The notes beneath the pieces are model-generated. The model saw only the letters and a list, made by a program, of their open reading frames with translations. It was not told where the DNA came from and did no database searches. DNA of 33,364 nucleotides from Nocardiopsis alkaliphila YIM 80379 (GTDB taxonomy: Bacteria; Actinomycetota; Actinomycetes; Streptosporangiales; Streptosporangiaceae), in the NCBI RefSeq assembly GCF_000341005.1, contig NZ_ANBD01000162.1:1-33364 (forward strand), in the 5' to 3' direction. The stretch's first letter is position 1. Every line of letters starts with the position of its first letter. The translations under genes were made by a program, and so were the position numbers. Shown piece by piece: positions 23,352-31,266 of this stretch.

Positions 23352-24455
23352 TCAGGGGCGGCCGACGGCGTAGCCGTACTGCACCGGCCACCGCGAGGAG
23401 GCGTCCAGTTCCACGGCGGCGTGGTGCGCCCAGTAGGGGTCGCGCAGCAGTTCACGGCCGAGCATGGTGGCGTCGGCGGCACCGGAAGCGATGATCTCCT
23501 CGGCTTGGCGGGCCTGGGTGATGAGCCCCACGGCGGCCGTGGGCACCCCGGCCTCCTCACGTACCCGCGTGGCGAAGGGCAGCTGGTAACCCGGAGCCGT
23601 CGGGATGGGGGCGTCGTGGACCATGCCACCGGTGGACACGTCCACCAGGTCCACCCCTCGGGCCTGGAGTTCCTTGGCCAGGCGCACGGTGTCGTCCGCG
23701 TCCCAACCCGTGCGGGTGTCCTCGGAGTTCTCCTGGATCCAGTCGGTGGCCGAGACCCGGAAGAACACCGGTAGATCCTCGGGCCACACCTGGCGCACGG
23801 CCTCGACCACCCGTAGCGGCAAGCGCATGCGGCCCTCGATGTCACTGCCGTAGGCGTCGGTGCGCCGATTGCCCGCCGGGGACAGGAACGAGTTGAGCAG
23901 GTATCCGTGGGCGCCGTGGACCTCCACGACCTGGAAACCGGCGGCCAGGGCGCGTCGGGCGGAGTCGGCGAAGTCGGTCACCAGCCGGTCGATCTCGGCG
24001 ACGGTGAGCTCGTGCGGTACCGGTAGCCCCTCGAAGGCCCACGCGCTGGGCGCCACCGCTTCCCAACCACCCTCGGCCTCGGACAGGGCCCCACCGCCGA
24101 GCCAGGGGCGGTCGGTGGCGGCCTTGCGGCCGGCGTGGGCGAGCTGGATCGCGGGCACGGAGCCGTGGGAGCGGATCGCGGTGGTGAGGCGGGTGAAGGC
24201 GGATTGTTGTTCGTCGTTCCACAGGCCCAGGTCCCACGGGCTGATTCGGCCATCGGCGCGCACCGCGGTGGCCTCGGCCATCACCAGGCCCGCGCCCCCG
24301 GCGGCCCGGGAAGCCAGGTGGGTGAGGTGGAAGTCGGTGGGTGCGCCGGTCAGCGGCCCTTCGTCGGCGGCCGAGTACATGCACATCGGGGCCATCCACA
24401 CCCTGTTGGGGATGGTGAGGGTACGCAGGGTCAACGGGGTGAACAACGAGCTCAC
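23352..24455 (-). CDS. NADH:flavin oxidoreductase, Old Yellow Enzyme (YqjM type)
   Basis: This 367-residue FMN enzyme of the OYE family reduces activated C=C bonds, nitro compounds or quinones with NADPH. It is of the thermophilic-like/YqjM class: PMCMYSA supplies the redox-tuning Cys25 and Tyr27, HAGRKA and HGAHGYLLNSFLSP supply the FMN/substrate His residues and active-site loop, and GNRRTDAYGSDIEGRMRLP the conserved downstream motif. The GTG at 24455 is preferred to the GTG at 24494 because AAGGA lies 9 nt upstream and homologues begin with SLFTP; the longer form would start within the operator. The divergent ArsR-type gene and a dyad on the promoter suggest electrophile- or redox-induced expression. 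Confidence 0.93.
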   Translation of the reverse strand: MSSLFTPLTLRTLTIPNRVWMAPMCMYSAADEGPLTGAPTDFHLTHLASRAAGGAGLVMAEATAVRADGRISPWDLGLWNDEQQSAFTRLTTAIRSHGSVPAIQLAHAGRKAATDRPWLGGGALSEAEGGWEAVAPSAWAFEGLPVPHELTVAEIDRLVTDFADSARRALAAGFQVVEVHGAHGYLLNSFLSPAGNRRTDAYGSDIEGRMRLPLRVVEAVRQVWPEDLPVFFRVSATDWIQENSEDTRTGWDADDTVRLAKELQARGVDLVDVSTGGMVHDAPIPTAPGYQLPFATRVREEAGVPTAAVGLITQARQAEEIIASGAADATMLGRELLRDPYWAHHAAVELDASSRWPVQYGYAVGRP

Positions 24456-24499
24456 GTCGGATTCCTTCGCTTGGGTTCCGCCTTGGGGGATCACAGATT

Positions 24500-24521
24500 T
24501 AGTACGATAAACCTCGTACTA
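24500..24521. promoter_or_regulatory. TAGTACGA-N6-TCGTACTA operator dyad
   Basis: The 8-bp arms (24500-24507, 24514-24521) are perfect inverted repeats. The dyad covers the -10 box and start of the OYE promoter. Further ACTACGA copies (24518-24524, 24535-24541) and CGTACT (24549-24554) extend across the ArsR promoter, suggesting cooperative binding of the adjacent ArsR protein. Confidence 0.7.
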
Positions 24522-24534
24522 CGATGGTTGTCAA
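24506..24534 (-). promoter_or_regulatory. OYE gene promoter
   Basis: On the minus strand TTGACA (24529-24534) and TTTATC (24506-24511) are separated by 17 bp, a perfect -35 hexamer. It is overlapped by the operator dyad and shares its -35 bases with the divergent arsR promoter. Confidence 0.65.
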
Positions 24535-24556
24535 ACTACGAAGGTCACCGTACTTT
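24528..24556 (+). promoter_or_regulatory. arsR-type gene promoter
   Basis: TTGTCA (24528-24533) and TACTTT (24551-24556) are separated by 17 bp. The start would fall near 24563, about 24 nt before the regulator ATG. Confidence 0.6.
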
Positions 24557-24586
24557 TGGGTGGAAAGGGGTAAGGGAGGCCACAGC

Positions 24587-24943
24587 ATGTCCGAGTCCGC
24601 TTCCGCCACCGCGTCCGGGCGTCGTCTGGAACATCCCGAGACCTCGCGGATCCGCCTGGAGACCGTCCTGAGCGCGCTGGCCGACCCCGTGCGGCTGAGC
24701 ATCGTGCTGGCACTGGACCGGGAACATCAGGACATGGCCTGCGTCGCCTTCGAACTCCCGGTGAGCAAGTCCACCTCCACCCATCACTTCCGGGTGCTAC
24801 GCGAGGCCGGAATCATCCACCAGTACTACGAAGGCACCTCGCGAAAGAGCCGGCTGCGCACCGCCGACCTGGAGGAGCGCCTTCCCGGACTGCTCCCCGC
24901 CGTGCTGAACGCCGAACGGGCCCGCCGGGGAGAACACCCCTGA
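24587..24943 (+). CDS. ArsR-family HTH transcriptional regulator
   Basis: This 118-residue winged-helix protein has the ArsR/SmtB arrangement: SALADPVRLSIVLAL, then the recognition helix in KSTSTHHFRVLREAGIIHQY, and the wing YYEGTSRKSRLR. The metal-binding Cys motif of ArsR (ELCVCDL) is absent; one Cys occurs in DMACVAFELPVS, so sensing through a thiol or a small ligand is possible. The ATG has GGGAGG 7 nt upstream. It is divergent from the OYE gene with overlapping promoters and matching operator, so it most likely represses that gene and itself. The inducer is unknown. Confidence 0.9.
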   Translation: MSESASATASGRRLEHPETSRIRLETVLSALADPVRLSIVLALDREHQDMACVAFELPVSKSTSTHHFRVLREAGIIHQYYEGTSRKSRLRTADLEERLPGLLPAVLNAERARRGEHP

Positions 24944-24951
24944 CGGGCCCG
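24917..24951. terminator. inverted repeat at arsR/desD convergent ends
   Basis: CGGGCCCG occurs at 24917-24924 and 24944-24951 with GGGG (24927-24930) and CCCC (24937-24940) between, forming a stem with a short loop. The left arm lies inside the arsR-type gene end. Likely bidirectional terminator. Confidence 0.55.
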
Positions 24952-24977
24952 CTTCGCGCGCCTTCACGGACTCCGAA

Positions 24978-26846
24978 TCAGTCGCGCCCGGCCCTCGGAC
25001 GGTAGACGGCGATCGGATTCTCCAGGGTTCCGACCAGCCGCAACCCCCCGGCCGGATCCTCCAGGTCCACCATCTGCCGGTTGTTCCGCAACTGGAGCCG
25101 ATTCAGACACGACAGCGCGAACCGATCCGTGAACAGGTCGTAGCGCTCGAACCGCTCCGCCAGGTGCGGCACCGAGGCCTGATAATCGGCCGCGCACTCG
25201 GCCACCGTCCGCCAAAAGTCCTCCTGAGACAGCATCCCCGCGTCGGCGAGGATCCCGTTGAGGAACCTCAAGAAGCAGTCGAACACGTCGGTGAACAACG
25301 ACAGCAGACGCATGTCCTCGGGCACCTCGGCCCGGATGCGCTCCACCTCCCCGGGCAGGTGCGCGTCGGCGCTCATCACCGCGATCTCCTCGGCGATGTC
25401 CTTCATCAGCACCCGCTGGGGCACCCCCTCGCGCAGCACCAGGATGACGTTCTCACCGTGCGGCATGAACACCAACTCGTGCGCGTAGAAAGAGTGCAGC
25501 AGCGGCACCAGGTAGGCGTCCAGGTAGCGGCGCAACCACCGCGCCGGGGCCAGACCCGACTCGGTGATGAGCGCCCCGACGAAGGAGGCGCCTTCGGCGT
25601 CGGTGTGCAGCAACGACGCCATCGTCGCCACCCGCTCACCCTCGGCCAGGCGTGGTACCGGGCTCTCCCGCCACAGCCCGGCGATCATCTTCCGGTACGG
25701 CGAACCCTTCGGGGCGGCCTCGGCGTAGTGCGTGGCCCGATACCCCACCGCTGCTCGCTCCCGCAACACCTCCATCCCGGTCCGCCGCAGCGTCTCGTCT
25801 TCGGCGATCAACGCGGCGAGCCAGTCGTTGATGGCCGGGGTGGCCTCCATGTACTCCGCCGACAACCCGCGCAGGAATCCCATGTTCAGCACCGACAGAG
25901 CCGTCTTGACGTAGTGCCGCTTCGGCTCGGAGGTGTTGAAGAAGGTCCGGATGGACTGCTGTGCCCGGTACTCGTCCGGCCCGTACCCCAGGCACACCAG
26001 GTCTCGGCGGGCAAGGTCGGCGGCGAAGGTGACCGCCAGACGGTTCCACCACTGCCACGGATGCACCGGAACGAGGTGGTAGTCGGCCGCGTCCAGCCCC
26101 AGATCCTCCAGCTGCGCCCGGAACGAGGCCAAGGGCTCGGGGCCCAGCTCCGAGCGCAAGAAGTCCTCCGGGTCCAGGTCGGCCGAGTGGGAGAAGACGG
26201 TGCGCGAACGCCGAGCCGCCACCCACACCAACCGCACGGGTTCGGCGGCCTCGGGGGCATAGGCGCGGTACTCGGCGGCGTCGAAGCCCAACCGCCCGTT
26301 GTTGGCGACGAAGCAAGGGTGTCCTTCGGTCATCCCCGCCTCGATCTCCTGGAAGTCCGAGCGCGCCAGCTCCATGGCCGAGGACCGTCCCTTCCCCATG
26401 CGGAACGCACTGCTCGCCAGGGTGCTGGTGATCTCCTCCAGGTAGACCGGCAGGACCTGTTCGTTCAACCCGAGATCCTCACGCAGGTCCAACACCAGGT
26501 CCAGGGCGTCGAGCTCGGTGGCCGCGCCCCCTGGGCGGTGGCGAACGATGCTCTCGACGTCGATCCGCCAGTGCTCCAAGGCCATGACGTGGGCGGTGAA
26601 CCGGTAGCGGGCGCCGTTGGGCGCGTGGACCGTGTAGTGGCCGTCATCGCCGAGCTCGGGTGTGATCAGCCGCTCATGGGCGAACTCGGCCAAGGCCTTG
26701 CGGACCAACAGCCGATTGGCCCGCGCCCACGCCTTGGGCTCCAGGTGGTCCACGAGCCCACGCGGGTCGGTCGACGCACCGACCACCCGAAGTGGTGGGC
26801 GGGCCGGGGCGGTGGAGGGTAGGGGGACGGTGCGGTCGATGCTCAA
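24978..26846 (-). CDS. desD: DesD-like NIS siderophore synthetase (IucA/IucC family)
   Basis: This 622-residue ATP-dependent NRPS-independent siderophore (NIS) synthetase joins N-hydroxy-N-succinyl- or acetyl-cadaverine units into desferrioxamines. Family motifs are GHPCFVANNGRLGF (175-188), VPVHPWQW (259-266), QQSIRTFFN (296-304), KTALSVLNMG (314-323) and HGENVILVL (463-471), with the C-terminal FhuF-like reductase-transporter segment following. The start is a TTG (26844-26846) with GAGGAG 7 nt upstream; no in-frame ATG is near. Its TTGA overlaps the desC stop by 4 nt, implying translational coupling. It is the last gene of desABCD. Whether the product is linear desferrioxamine B or cyclic E cannot be told. 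Confidence 0.95.
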   Translation of the reverse strand: MSIDRTVPLPSTAPARPPLRVVGASTDPRGLVDHLEPKAWARANRLLVRKALAEFAHERLITPELGDDGHYTVHAPNGARYRFTAHVMALEHWRIDVESIVRHRPGGAATELDALDLVLDLREDLGLNEQVLPVYLEEITSTLASSAFRMGKGRSSAMELARSDFQEIEAGMTEGHPCFVANNGRLGFDAAEYRAYAPEAAEPVRLVWVAARRSRTVFSHSADLDPEDFLRSELGPEPLASFRAQLEDLGLDAADYHLVPVHPWQWWNRLAVTFAADLARRDLVCLGYGPDEYRAQQSIRTFFNTSEPKRHYVKTALSVLNMGFLRGLSAEYMEATPAINDWLAALIAEDETLRRTGMEVLRERAAVGYRATHYAEAAPKGSPYRKMIAGLWRESPVPRLAEGERVATMASLLHTDAEGASFVGALITESGLAPARWLRRYLDAYLVPLLHSFYAHELVFMPHGENVILVLREGVPQRVLMKDIAEEIAVMSADAHLPGEVERIRAEVPEDMRLLSLFTDVFDCFLRFLNGILADAGMLSQEDFWRTVAECAADYQASVPHLAERFERYDLFTDRFALSCLNRLQLRNNRQMVDLEDPAGGLRLVGTLENPIAVYRPRAGRD

Positions 26847-27430
26847 CGCACGACTCCTCTCGTGGTGGCCCGAAAGTCCTCGCGCGTGCAGGTGCTCAAG
26901 TAGGCGTCCTTGCCGCTCTGGGCCAGATGGATGGTGGACTCGACCCGAAACCCCACGGCCTCGTTGAGCCTGTGCACGGCCTCGTTCCGTACGTCGGGCT
27001 CCACGACCACGCGCTCGATGGCGGGGTCGGCGAACGCCAGCTCCATCACGGTGGTGATGACGGCGAGGGTGAACCCGTGTATCGGGGTGTCGGTGGGGGC
27101 CGCCAGGAAGTGCATCCCCACGTCGCCCGGGAGCGTGTCGTGGTGCGGCGCCAACTCCCCGTGTTCGGGGGCGTAGAGCTCGGCGAGGAAGCACGGCTCG
27201 CCCTCCCACGTGCCCAGATAGGCGTTCTCGTGCTCGGAGTCGCGTACCGACCGGAAGTAGCGAGCGGTGTCCTCCAACGAGTCGTCGGTCATCAGCCAGT
27301 ACGCCGATTTGGGATGGATCAGCCAGCCATGGAGGAGTTCGACGTGGGCCTCGACGTCCACGGGGGCGAGGCGGAAGGTTCCCAGGTCGGGATCGACCCT
27401 GGTCAGACCGGTGGGAAAGGCACGATTCAT
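26843..27430 (-). CDS. desC: DesC-like acyltransferase (GNAT family)
   Basis: This 195-residue GNAT acyltransferase transfers acetyl or succinyl groups from acyl-CoA to N-hydroxycadaverine, making the hydroxamates used by DesD. It aligns with the siderophore acyltransferase family (AlcB/IucB-like): [22 protein letters not shown] at the start, [20 protein letters not shown], and [26 protein letters not shown] at the acetyl-CoA pocket. The ATG (27428-27430) overlaps the desB stop as ATGA, and its own stop overlaps desD as TTGA. It is a middle gene of the operon. Confidence 0.93.
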   Translation of the reverse strand: MNRAFPTGLTRVDPDLGTFRLAPVDVEAHVELLHGWLIHPKSAYWLMTDDSLEDTARYFRSVRDSEHENAYLGTWEGEPCFLAELYAPEHGELAPHHDTLPGDVGMHFLAAPTDTPIHGFTLAVITTVMELAFADPAIERVVVEPDVRNEAVHRLNEAVGFRVESTIHLAQSGKDAYLSTCTREDFRATTRGVVR

Positions 27431-28785
27431 CGAGCGCTCACCTCCGCTTCGGCTCCGAGGGGGGCTCCGAACTCCTGGAAGGCGATGGAACGCTCCACCG
27501 GGTAGGGTTCGCGGCCCAGCAGTGCCCGCAGGATGTAGGAGTTGCGGTAGGCGCCCATGCCCAGGTCCGGTGAGACGAAACCGTGTGTGTGCAGCTCCGC
27601 GTTCTGTACGAACACCGCTCCCGCCGGTGCCGGCGACCCGTCGTCGCCGTCGGCGTGCGCGGCCAGGTCGACCCGGTAGTCGCGACGCACCCGGAAACGG
27701 TCCCGTCCCTCCCAGGCCAGTCGGTCTCGGATCGACTCCAAGAACGCCGGGGCCCGGTACCGGTAACCGGTGGCCAAGACCAGGCCCTGGGTGTCCAGGG
27801 CGAAGTCGCGCCCCTGGTCGGAGTTGCGCAGCGCCAGTCGGTACCCGGCCGTGCCTTCGTCCCGCGCGGCCCCGGTGACCTCGGTGTTGGTCATCAGCCG
27901 AACCGGAAGCGGGCCGCGTCCGCTCTTGGCGTACAGCAGGTCGTAGATCGCGTTGATGAGCTCGGAGTCGATGCCCTTGTACAGGTTCTTCTGTGAGCCG
28001 ACCAACCGCTTCCGGGTCTGGGAGGGAAGCGAGAAGAAGTGGTCGGCGTACTCGGGGGAGGTCATCTCCAGGGTGAGCTTGGTGTACTCCAGCGGGAAGA
28101 AACGCGGCGACCGGGTGACCCAGTTCAACTCGTAGCCGCGGGCGTCCACGTCCTGGAGCAGGTCGTGGAAGATCTCCGCGGCGCTCTGCCCGCTGCCCAC
28201 CACCGTGACGCTGCGCTTGTCCTGGAGCGCCTTCTTCGCGAACAGGTAGTCCGAGCTGTGCACCGCGTCCCCGGGCAGGTCCCGGCAGGCGTCGGGGACG
28301 TAGGGCGGGGTTCCGGTGCCCAGGACCAGCCGCCGGGCCCGAACGAGCCCACGCTCCCCGGTCCCGGTGTCGATACTGTGCAGCAGGTAGAGGGCCTGCT
28401 CGGCGTCGTATTCGACCCGATCCACGCGCTGGGCGAAGCGGACCTTCTCGCCCAGCTTCGCGGCGGCCCACCGGCAGTAGTCGTTGTACTCGGCGCGCAG
28501 CGGATAGAAGCGCTCGCGGATGTAGAACGGATAGAGCCGCCCGGTCTCCTTCAGGTAGTTGAGGAAGGAGTACGGGGAGGTGGGGTCGGCCAGGGTGACC
28601 AGGTCCGACATGAACGGCGTCTGTAGTTCGGCGTCCCGCAGCAACATGCCGCCGTGCCAGTCGAACTCCGCCTTGGAGTCCAGGAAGACCCCGTCGAGTT
28701 CGGTGATGGGATCGCTCAGGCAGGCCAATCCCAGGTTGAACGGACCGACGCCGATGGCGGCGAAGTCGTGGACGGTGGTGCTCAA
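27427..28785 (-). CDS. desB: DesB-like cadaverine/lysine N-hydroxylase
   Basis: This 452-residue FAD/NADPH N-hydroxylating monooxygenase of the lysine/ornithine hydroxylase family hydroxylates cadaverine in desferrioxamine synthesis. Seen are the FAD motif GVGPFNLG (12-19), the NADPH motif [10 protein letters not shown] (195-204) and the C-terminal ATGYRYRAP (338-346). The starting codon is TTG (28783-28785) with GGGAGGA upstream, and it overlaps the desA stop as TTGA. Its stop overlaps desC. In the DesA product context the substrate is taken as cadaverine rather than lysine. Confidence 0.95.
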   Translation of the reverse strand: MSTTVHDFAAIGVGPFNLGLACLSDPITELDGVFLDSKAEFDWHGGMLLRDAELQTPFMSDLVTLADPTSPYSFLNYLKETGRLYPFYIRERFYPLRAEYNDYCRWAAAKLGEKVRFAQRVDRVEYDAEQALYLLHSIDTGTGERGLVRARRLVLGTGTPPYVPDACRDLPGDAVHSSDYLFAKKALQDKRSVTVVGSGQSAAEIFHDLLQDVDARGYELNWVTRSPRFFPLEYTKLTLEMTSPEYADHFFSLPSQTRKRLVGSQKNLYKGIDSELINAIYDLLYAKSGRGPLPVRLMTNTEVTGAARDEGTAGYRLALRNSDQGRDFALDTQGLVLATGYRYRAPAFLESIRDRLAWEGRDRFRVRRDYRVDLAAHADGDDGSPAPAGAVFVQNAELHTHGFVSPDLGMGAYRNSYILRALLGREPYPVERSIAFQEFGAPLGAEAEVSAR

Positions 28786-30335
28786 CGGGTCCTCCCGGCG
28801 TTGGTGAGTGTGGGGGCGGCCTCGACCACCGATCCGTGTTCGGCGACGTAGCGTTCGGCGTGCGCGGCGATCAGGTCGAGCACCTCGGCGATGTCCTGGC
28901 GGGTACCACGCGGGTTGAGCAGCGTGAACTTCAAGTGCGGGCGGCCGTCCACGGTGGTACGGGCCACCACGGCCAGTCCCGAGGCCAGCAGGGCCTCACG
29001 CGCGTACCGGTTGGCGCCGTCGGCGACCTTTGGGGAGACCCCGGGCAGCGCGCAACGGAACACCAGGGTGCTGAGGGTGGGCCGGGTGAGCACGGTGAAA
29101 CGCGGGTCGGCGTCCAGCAACTCCCAACCCTGGGCGGCCAGCTCCAAGACCTGGTCGAAGAGTGCGCCCACCCCGTCGGCGCCCATGATCCGCAGGGTCA
29201 ACCAGAGCTTGAGCGCGTCGAAGCGGCGCGTGGTCTGCAGGCTCTTGTCGACCTGGTTGGGGCAGAGCAGCGGGGTGCTGCCATCGGAGCGAGAGTTCAG
29301 GTAGTCGGCGTGGTAGGTGACGTGGCGCAGCGAGCGGGAGTCGCGCACCAGCACGGCGCTGGAGCTGACCGGTTGGAAGTAGGACTTGTGGAAGTCCACG
29401 GTGACCGAGTCGGCGTGCTCGACGCCGGTGAGCAGGTGGCGGTGGCGTGAGACCAACAGGCCGCACCCGTAGGCGGCGTCCACGTGCATCCACAGGTCGT
29501 GCCGGGCGCACTGGTCGGCGATCTGGGGCAGGGGGTCGATACTGCCGAAGTCGGTGGTTCCGGCGGTGGCCACGACCGCGATGGGCAGCAACCCCTCGCT
29601 TCGGCAGCGGCGCAGTTCGGCGGCCAGGGCGTCCGGTCGCATGCGTCGGCGGTCGTCGCATGCCACCGAGATGACGGACTCGTGTCCCAACCCCAGCAGG
29701 GCGGCCGACTTGGCGACGCTGAAGTGTGCGACCTGAGAGGTCAGTACGCGCATCCGGGGCAGGAGTTCGGCTAGAGGGCCACCCTCACGTCGATGCGTCT
29801 CGTCGCGGGCCATGAGCAGGGCTTGGAGGTTGGACTGGCTGCCACCGCTGGTGAAGACCCCGTCGGCCCGTTCTCCGAGGCCGAGGCGGTCGGTGGTCCA
29901 GCGGATCAACCGCTGTTCGATGAGGGTGCCGCCGGCGCTCTGGTCCCAGGTGTCGAGGGAGGAGTTGACCGCAGAGAGCACCGATTCACCGAGCAGGGCG
30001 GGCAGGACCACCGGGCAGTTGAGGTGACCCATGTAGCGGGGGTGGTGGAAGTAGACGGCGTCGTCGAGGTAGAGCCGTTCCAACTCGTCCAGGGCGGCGG
30101 AGGGGTCGCGCAGCGGACGTTCGAGGTCCACGGATTCGACTTGGGGGCGCAGGTCCTCGGCGGTGGCCCCGGTCCAGGGCCGGTCGACGCGGGCGATCCG
30201 GTCGGCGACCCGGCCGATGGCGTCCTCGCTGAGGGCCCGGTAACGTCCGGCGCTGCGTGCGTCGAACAGTTGGTCCCGGTGGTCGAGGGCCAAGGGCCCG
30301 GGCGGGTCCTCGAGGGACCTCGCGGGAGAGCTCAT
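28782..30335 (-). CDS. desA: DesA-like PLP-dependent lysine decarboxylase
   Basis: This 517-residue group II PLP-dependent decarboxylase converts lysine to cadaverine, the first step of desferrioxamine synthesis. Signatures are TSGGSQSN (162-169, phosphate binding), HVDAAYG (284-290, with Asp286 for the pyridine nitrogen) and DFHKSYFQP with the PLP Schiff-base Lys317. Length is typical for DesA-like enzymes. The ATG (30333-30335) has AGGAGG 7 nt upstream. It is the first gene of desABCD and lies about 100 nt downstream of an iron box. The transport genes desE and desF found upstream of desA in Streptomyces are not present in this window. Other aromatic-amino-acid decarboxylase functions are possible from the fold but not from context. 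Confidence 0.95.
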   Translation of the reverse strand: MSSPARSLEDPPGPLALDHRDQLFDARSAGRYRALSEDAIGRVADRIARVDRPWTGATAEDLRPQVESVDLERPLRDPSAALDELERLYLDDAVYFHHPRYMGHLNCPVVLPALLGESVLSAVNSSLDTWDQSAGGTLIEQRLIRWTTDRLGLGERADGVFTSGGSQSNLQALLMARDETHRREGGPLAELLPRMRVLTSQVAHFSVAKSAALLGLGHESVISVACDDRRRMRPDALAAELRRCRSEGLLPIAVVATAGTTDFGSIDPLPQIADQCARHDLWMHVDAAYGCGLLVSRHRHLLTGVEHADSVTVDFHKSYFQPVSSSAVLVRDSRSLRHVTYHADYLNSRSDGSTPLLCPNQVDKSLQTTRRFDALKLWLTLRIMGADGVGALFDQVLELAAQGWELLDADPRFTVLTRPTLSTLVFRCALPGVSPKVADGANRYAREALLASGLAVVARTTVDGRPHLKFTLLNPRGTRQDIAEVLDLIAAHAERYVAEHGSVVEAAPTLTNAGRTR

Positions 30336-30359
30336 GAATCGTCCTCCTGGGGGTGGGCA

Positions 30360-30391
30360 CGCCGAAGGGGTCCGTGGGACGGACTTCGGCG
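30360..30391 (-). promoter_or_regulatory. strong hairpin in desA leader
   Basis: CGCCGAA/TTCGGCG (30360-30366, 30385-30391) closes an inner GTCCGT/ACGGAC stem (30370-30375, 30379-30384) with a GGG loop and a 3-nt bulge. It lies in the leader 25 nt upstream of the desA ATG, just beyond the ribosome binding site (30343-30348). Confidence 0.4.
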
Positions 30392-30437
30392 GGGGATGGG
30401 TGGATCGGCCTGGGGCAGGTCGGTCGTTGAGGTCAAC

Positions 30438-30456
30438 TCAGGGGAGGCTAACCTAA
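30438..30456 (-). promoter_or_regulatory. DmdR/IdeR iron box upstream of desABCD
   Basis: On the minus strand the 19-mer TTAGGTTAGCCTCCCCTGA agrees at 16 of 19 positions with the actinobacterial iron-box consensus TTAGGTTAGGCTCACCTAA. It lies 103 bp upstream of desA. Repression with Fe2+ by a DtxR-family protein and derepression on iron starvation are expected. Confidence 0.85.
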
Positions 30457-30676
30457 GTTGGAAACCGGCGCACTGTGATGAGTCTTACATAAAATGATGT
30501 TTCAACTACCCAAGGTCACGAACCACGAGGTGGTTCGGCGCTCGCGTCCGGCCGCGAGGCGGTCGGATGCCTTCACCCTTTTCGCGATGATCTTGCTCGG
30601 GGCGCCCATTTCGGCGCCCTCGACTTTCGTGGTTTTTGGAGAGGTGTCCGCTTGTGGGTGCTCTGGTGGTGGGACC

Positions 30677-30701
30677 GGGGGTTGGGGGCTGGGGGTTGGG
30701 G
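30677..30701 (+). other. G-quadruplex motif, plus strand
   Basis: Four G-runs (G5, G5, G5, G4) are separated by 2-nt loops TT, CT and TT within 25 nt. This meets the strictest quadruplex pattern and would be very stable in single-stranded DNA or RNA. It lies 36 bp left of palindrome A. Confidence 0.8.
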
Positions 30702-30737
30702 CTTGGCCCGGGCCTGTGTCGGGCCTGTTTCGTTCGT

Positions 30738-30791
30738 GATCTTGCTTCCAGGGTCACGGAAAACGTTTTCCGTGACCCTGGAAGCAAGATC
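30738..30791. repeat. palindrome A, perfect 54 bp, no spacer
   Basis: Each 27-bp arm (30738-30764 and 30765-30791) is the exact reverse complement of the other, centred on AACGTT. The outer end is GATCTTGC and the inner core ACGGAAAACGTTTTCCGT. A 6-bp repeat TTTCGT lies on both sides (30728-30733 and 30794-30799). It could extrude as a cruciform or act as an operator or terminator; no function is known. Confidence 0.95.
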
Positions 30792-30928
30792 GATTTCGTG
30801 CCGGTGTTGCGGGTGGCGCGTAACCGTGTTTTCGAGTGTGGGGTGCCCGGGAATCGGGTCCTTGGGCTGTGGCCTGTGGCTCACACCCACCACCGATTTG
30901 GATCACCCGGTCGGGAAGGGGTGGGAAG

Positions 30929-30986
30929 TCGAGGGTGTCACCAGGACCATGTTCAGGCCTGAACATGGTCCTGGTGACACCCTCGA
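30929..30986. repeat. palindrome B, perfect 58 bp, no spacer
   Basis: The 29-bp arms (30929-30957 and 30958-30986) are exact reverse complements meeting at AGGCCT. Its sequence (TCGAGGGTGTCACC... outer, GTTCAGGCCTGAAC core) is unrelated to palindrome A, 137 bp away. Confidence 0.95.
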
Positions 30987-30997
30987 TTGATGCCGGA

Positions 30998-31019
30998 CCC
31001 GGACCCGGACCCGGATCCC
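30998..31019 (-). other. G-quadruplex motif, minus strand, in GGACCC tandem repeat
   Basis: Three GGACCC hexamers (30995-31012) plus GGATCCC give four G3 runs on the minus strand with loops of 3-4 nt. It lies 11 bp right of palindrome B, so it mirrors the plus-strand motif at 30677-30701. Confidence 0.6.
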
Positions 31020-31171
31020 GGTTATGGGCGTGACCGGAAGGGGATTGTGAGATATCCGAAACGTCTTTTGTGCTGCCTTCGTGCCCATGCCGGTTCGGAT
31101 TCATCGATCATGGTCGCCCCAAGGGGTGAGGGGAAGGTGACGAGGTCACCTTTTCCCAGGTGGCTGAAAGG

Positions 31172-31209
31172 GGGTGCGCCTTTCCAGCAATGGTGGAGCC
31201 GGCGCACCC
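31172..31209 (-). terminator. terminator of universal stress protein gene
   Basis: GGGTGCGCC (31172-31180) and GGCGCACCC (31201-31209) are perfect 9-bp arms with a 20-nt loop, about 58 nt after the stop codon in the direction of transcription, followed on the minus strand by CCTTTC. Confidence 0.55.
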
Positions 31210-31266
31210 GGGGCGCACAACATATGTCACCCCTCCCCTTTTACGGACACGAGGTCCGTCGAGGGC

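Larger units (their letters stand above)
30457..31266. other. 810-bp non-coding region rich in palindromes and G-runs
   Basis: No credible gene was found between the iron box and the universal stress protein stop. The region contains hairpins at 30519-30537 (CGAACCAC/GTGGTTCG), 30600-30619 (GGGCGCC/GGCGCCC) and 31134-31152 (AAGGTGAC/GTCACCTT). The two giant palindromes, the two G-quadruplex motifs and the terminator at 31172-31209 are listed separately. Several open frames through this region are caused by the repeats and lack start signals or similarity. Confidence 0.6.
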
